Source: Candidatus Mcinerneyibacteriota bacterium (GTDB lineage Bacteria; AUK180; JAQVHJ01). From it: 7,060 nt of DNA. The notes below the pieces were generated by a model. It did no database searches. It had not been told where the DNA came from and saw only the letters and a list, made by a program, of their open reading frames with translations. This document shows, one piece after another, positions 5,640-7,060 of this stretch (position 1 is the stretch's first letter; each line of letters begins with the position of its first letter). Location: positions 1 to 7,060 of the forward strand of contig DAOVMD010000153.1 of assembly GCA_030630935.1 (NCBI GenBank), written 5' to 3'. Position numbers and translations under genes: made by a program.

Positions 5640-7060
5640 TTACAAATATCCTAACTCTTTTAGACGTCCTTTTAATTCTTTTGTATCCTTATTTTCGTCC
5701 TGGGAGTTTTGTTTAAAACCTGTATCCCAAGTATCGATATATTTAATTTTATTCTTATCGATAAAAGCTTTTTTGAATAGGTTTGTTAAAACTTTACCAT
5801 CCATGTCCCTTCCAACCGACATACCCAAACTGTAAAGAATTGTCGGCGTAACATCTTCAATATTTGCTCCTTCTAAAGCAAAATCATTCTTAAAAATAGG
5901 TCCATTTATTATAAAAAAACCATCGATTGAATGTGTCCCTGACCTGATACCAAAAAATAATAACTTATCAAGTTTTATAATTTTATTTCTTAGTTTTATA
6001 CTCATTTTTTTTAAACCAAGAATCTCATTAGTTATATATTCTGGAAATAGAGATATAATAATTTTATCTTTTTTAATCTCTGTCTTAAGCAGAGGTTTAT
6101 TAATTTCAATAATATATATAGAATCAAGTAAGTCTTTAACTGAATTGATATTTTGTTTTTTTATCTTTAGATGGATAGTTGTTCCAATTTTTGCAGAGTC
6201 TTCAATATCATCTAACTCAAGCCTTTTTAAAAATCCTTTTTTATTAATATGATTTCTATTTACCATAGAATCCGGGATTGATTGAAAGCCGTGGTCAGAA
6301 AGGATAATAAGATTTAAGTCTTTTCCCTTATAATACTTCAAAATCCTCTTGATATTATTATCTACTAAAGTGAACATTTTTTCAATAAAATTTATTCTTG
6401 TCTTTTGAAAAGAACTAAGAGTGATTTTTGAAAATTTTTCAGGGAAGATTTGATGAATATATTGATGCAGCATAAAATCAGTACCGTAGAACATTATTGT
6501 AGAAAAGTAGGGGTTATATTTTTTAAGTAAGTTGAGAAAAATATCTGTTTTCATAGATTCGTTAGCTAATTGATATCTGGGATGTAATTCTGTTTTTCTA
6601 AATTTTTTATATTGAAAAAGCAGCTTTAGAGATTTTAGGGAAAAATATTTAAATAAAGTTTTTAAAGATTTTGGAATCCTTTTTGTTCTTTCCCATTGCT
6701 TATAAAATTCAAATTCCTTAGGATGACTTAAATTTGATGTACTAATCCATCCTGGAATTTGGAAGAGCAATCTTTTATCAGGAGGTGAGGTTAATAAATG
6801 ACCGATTGTTCCGGAGTTTATATTATTCTTTTGCAGAATATCCCAAACCCTCGGACATTTGATATCTCCTGAAGTTGAGAAAAATCCTGAAACCCCATGT
6901 TTTGCCCGGAGTTTACCTGTCATAATAGTAGTCCAAACAGCCGGTGAGATAATTGGTTGTTTCGATGTAAGGAAACCTGAAGTCCCGGTCTCTTTCAAAC
7001 GTTGTAATGTGGGCAGTTTTCCCTTTTTTATTAAATGATTAATTACAGGCGAGCCTGCGC
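5640..7060 (-). CDS. Alkaline-phosphatase-superfamily phosphohydrolase/phosphomutase-like protein (5' end outside window)
   Basis: The reading frame is open to the window edge, giving 472 residues without the N-terminus. The frame opens 'AGSPVINHLIKKGKLPTLQRL', which aligns with residues near 11-33 of the AlkP-like protein at 2544-4205, so probably only the start and the first metal Asp are missing. The TTG near 6998 is internal, not a start. Visible motifs are the nucleophile Ser in 'IISPAVWTTIMTG', a D...H pair in 'YGTDFMLHQY', 'LSDHGFQSIPDSM', the late His in 'SGTHSIDGFFIINGP', and 'DVTPTILYSLG'. The C-terminus 'LKELGYL' matches 'LRALGYIS' of the paralogue, as does 'KYIDTWDT' versus 'KFIDTYET'. 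It is a diverged paralogue, not a recent copy. No terminator is seen before the remnants downstream. The reaction and substrate are unknown. Confidence 0.86.
   Translation of the reverse strand, partial: AGSPVINHLIKKGKLPTLQRLKETGTSGFLTSKQPIISPAVWTTIMTGKLRAKHGVSGFFSTSGDIKCPRVWDILQKNNINSGTIGHLLTSPPDKRLLFQIPGWISTSNLSHPKEFEFYKQWERTKRIPKSLKTLFKYFSLKSLKLLFQYKKFRKTELHPRYQLANESMKTDIFLNLLKKYNPYFSTIMFYGTDFMLHQYIHQIFPEKFSKITLSSFQKTRINFIEKMFTLVDNNIKRILKYYKGKDLNLIILSDHGFQSIPDSMVNRNHINKKGFLKRLELDDIEDSAKIGTTIHLKIKKQNINSVKDLLDSIYIIEINKPLLKTEIKKDKIIISLFPEYITNEILGLKKMSIKLRNKIIKLDKLLFFGIRSGTHSIDGFFIINGPIFKNDFALEGANIEDVTPTILYSLGMSVGRDMDGKVLTNLFKKAFIDKNKIKYIDTWDTGFKQNSQDENKDTKELKGRLKELGYL

Noticed and set aside
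6996-6998. TTG as the start codon of the edge AlkP-like gene
   Set aside because: The frame stays open upstream to the window end and the upstream residues align with the N-terminal region of the paralogue.

Overview
The window is AT-rich bacterial DNA (about 30% GC by eye) with strong Shine-Dalgarno sites, sigma-70-type promoters and a lipobox lipoprotein. Tryptophan is encoded by TGG in the intact genes, so the standard bacterial code applies. Two paralogous alkaline-phosphatase-superfamily proteins of the 'predicted phosphohydrolase or phosphomutase' type sit with a GT4 glycosyltransferase and a SAM methyltransferase. This suggests a cell-surface glycan locus in a diderm, possibly of an uncultured or candidate lineage. 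The sequence does not fix the taxon.

Layout: (1) 1-154 holds a conserved 29-bp upstream element, a consensus promoter and a leader with two Shine-Dalgarno sequences. (2) 155-1147 (+) is a TPR lipoprotein with a Pro/Thr linker and a highly basic tail. (3) 1159-1184 is a terminator hairpin between convergent genes. (4) 1170-5125 (-) is an operon-like run, in transcription order methyltransferase, AlkP-like phosphohydrolase, GT4 glycosyltransferase. (5) 5126-5341 is the control region of that operon: a leader hairpin, a second consensus promoter, an inverted copy of the 29-bp element, and a third degenerate copy of element plus promoter. (6) 5354-5637 (-) is a degraded fusion of the start of a third AlkP-like gene with an internal piece of a second methyltransferase. 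(7) 5640-7060 (-) is another AlkP-like gene whose N-terminus lies beyond the window.

The main observation is that the lipoprotein gene and the methyltransferase operon are far apart and face each other, yet carry the same promoter architecture. In both, the same 29-bp element sits exactly 15 nt upstream of TTGACA, followed by a 17-bp spacer and TATAAT. They are probably co-regulated by one DNA-binding factor, which would link the lipoprotein to the glycan-modifying enzymes. The second observation is the gene remnants, which show that this locus has duplicated and lost AlkP/methyltransferase modules. No transposase, integrase, RNA gene or CRISPR array is visible.
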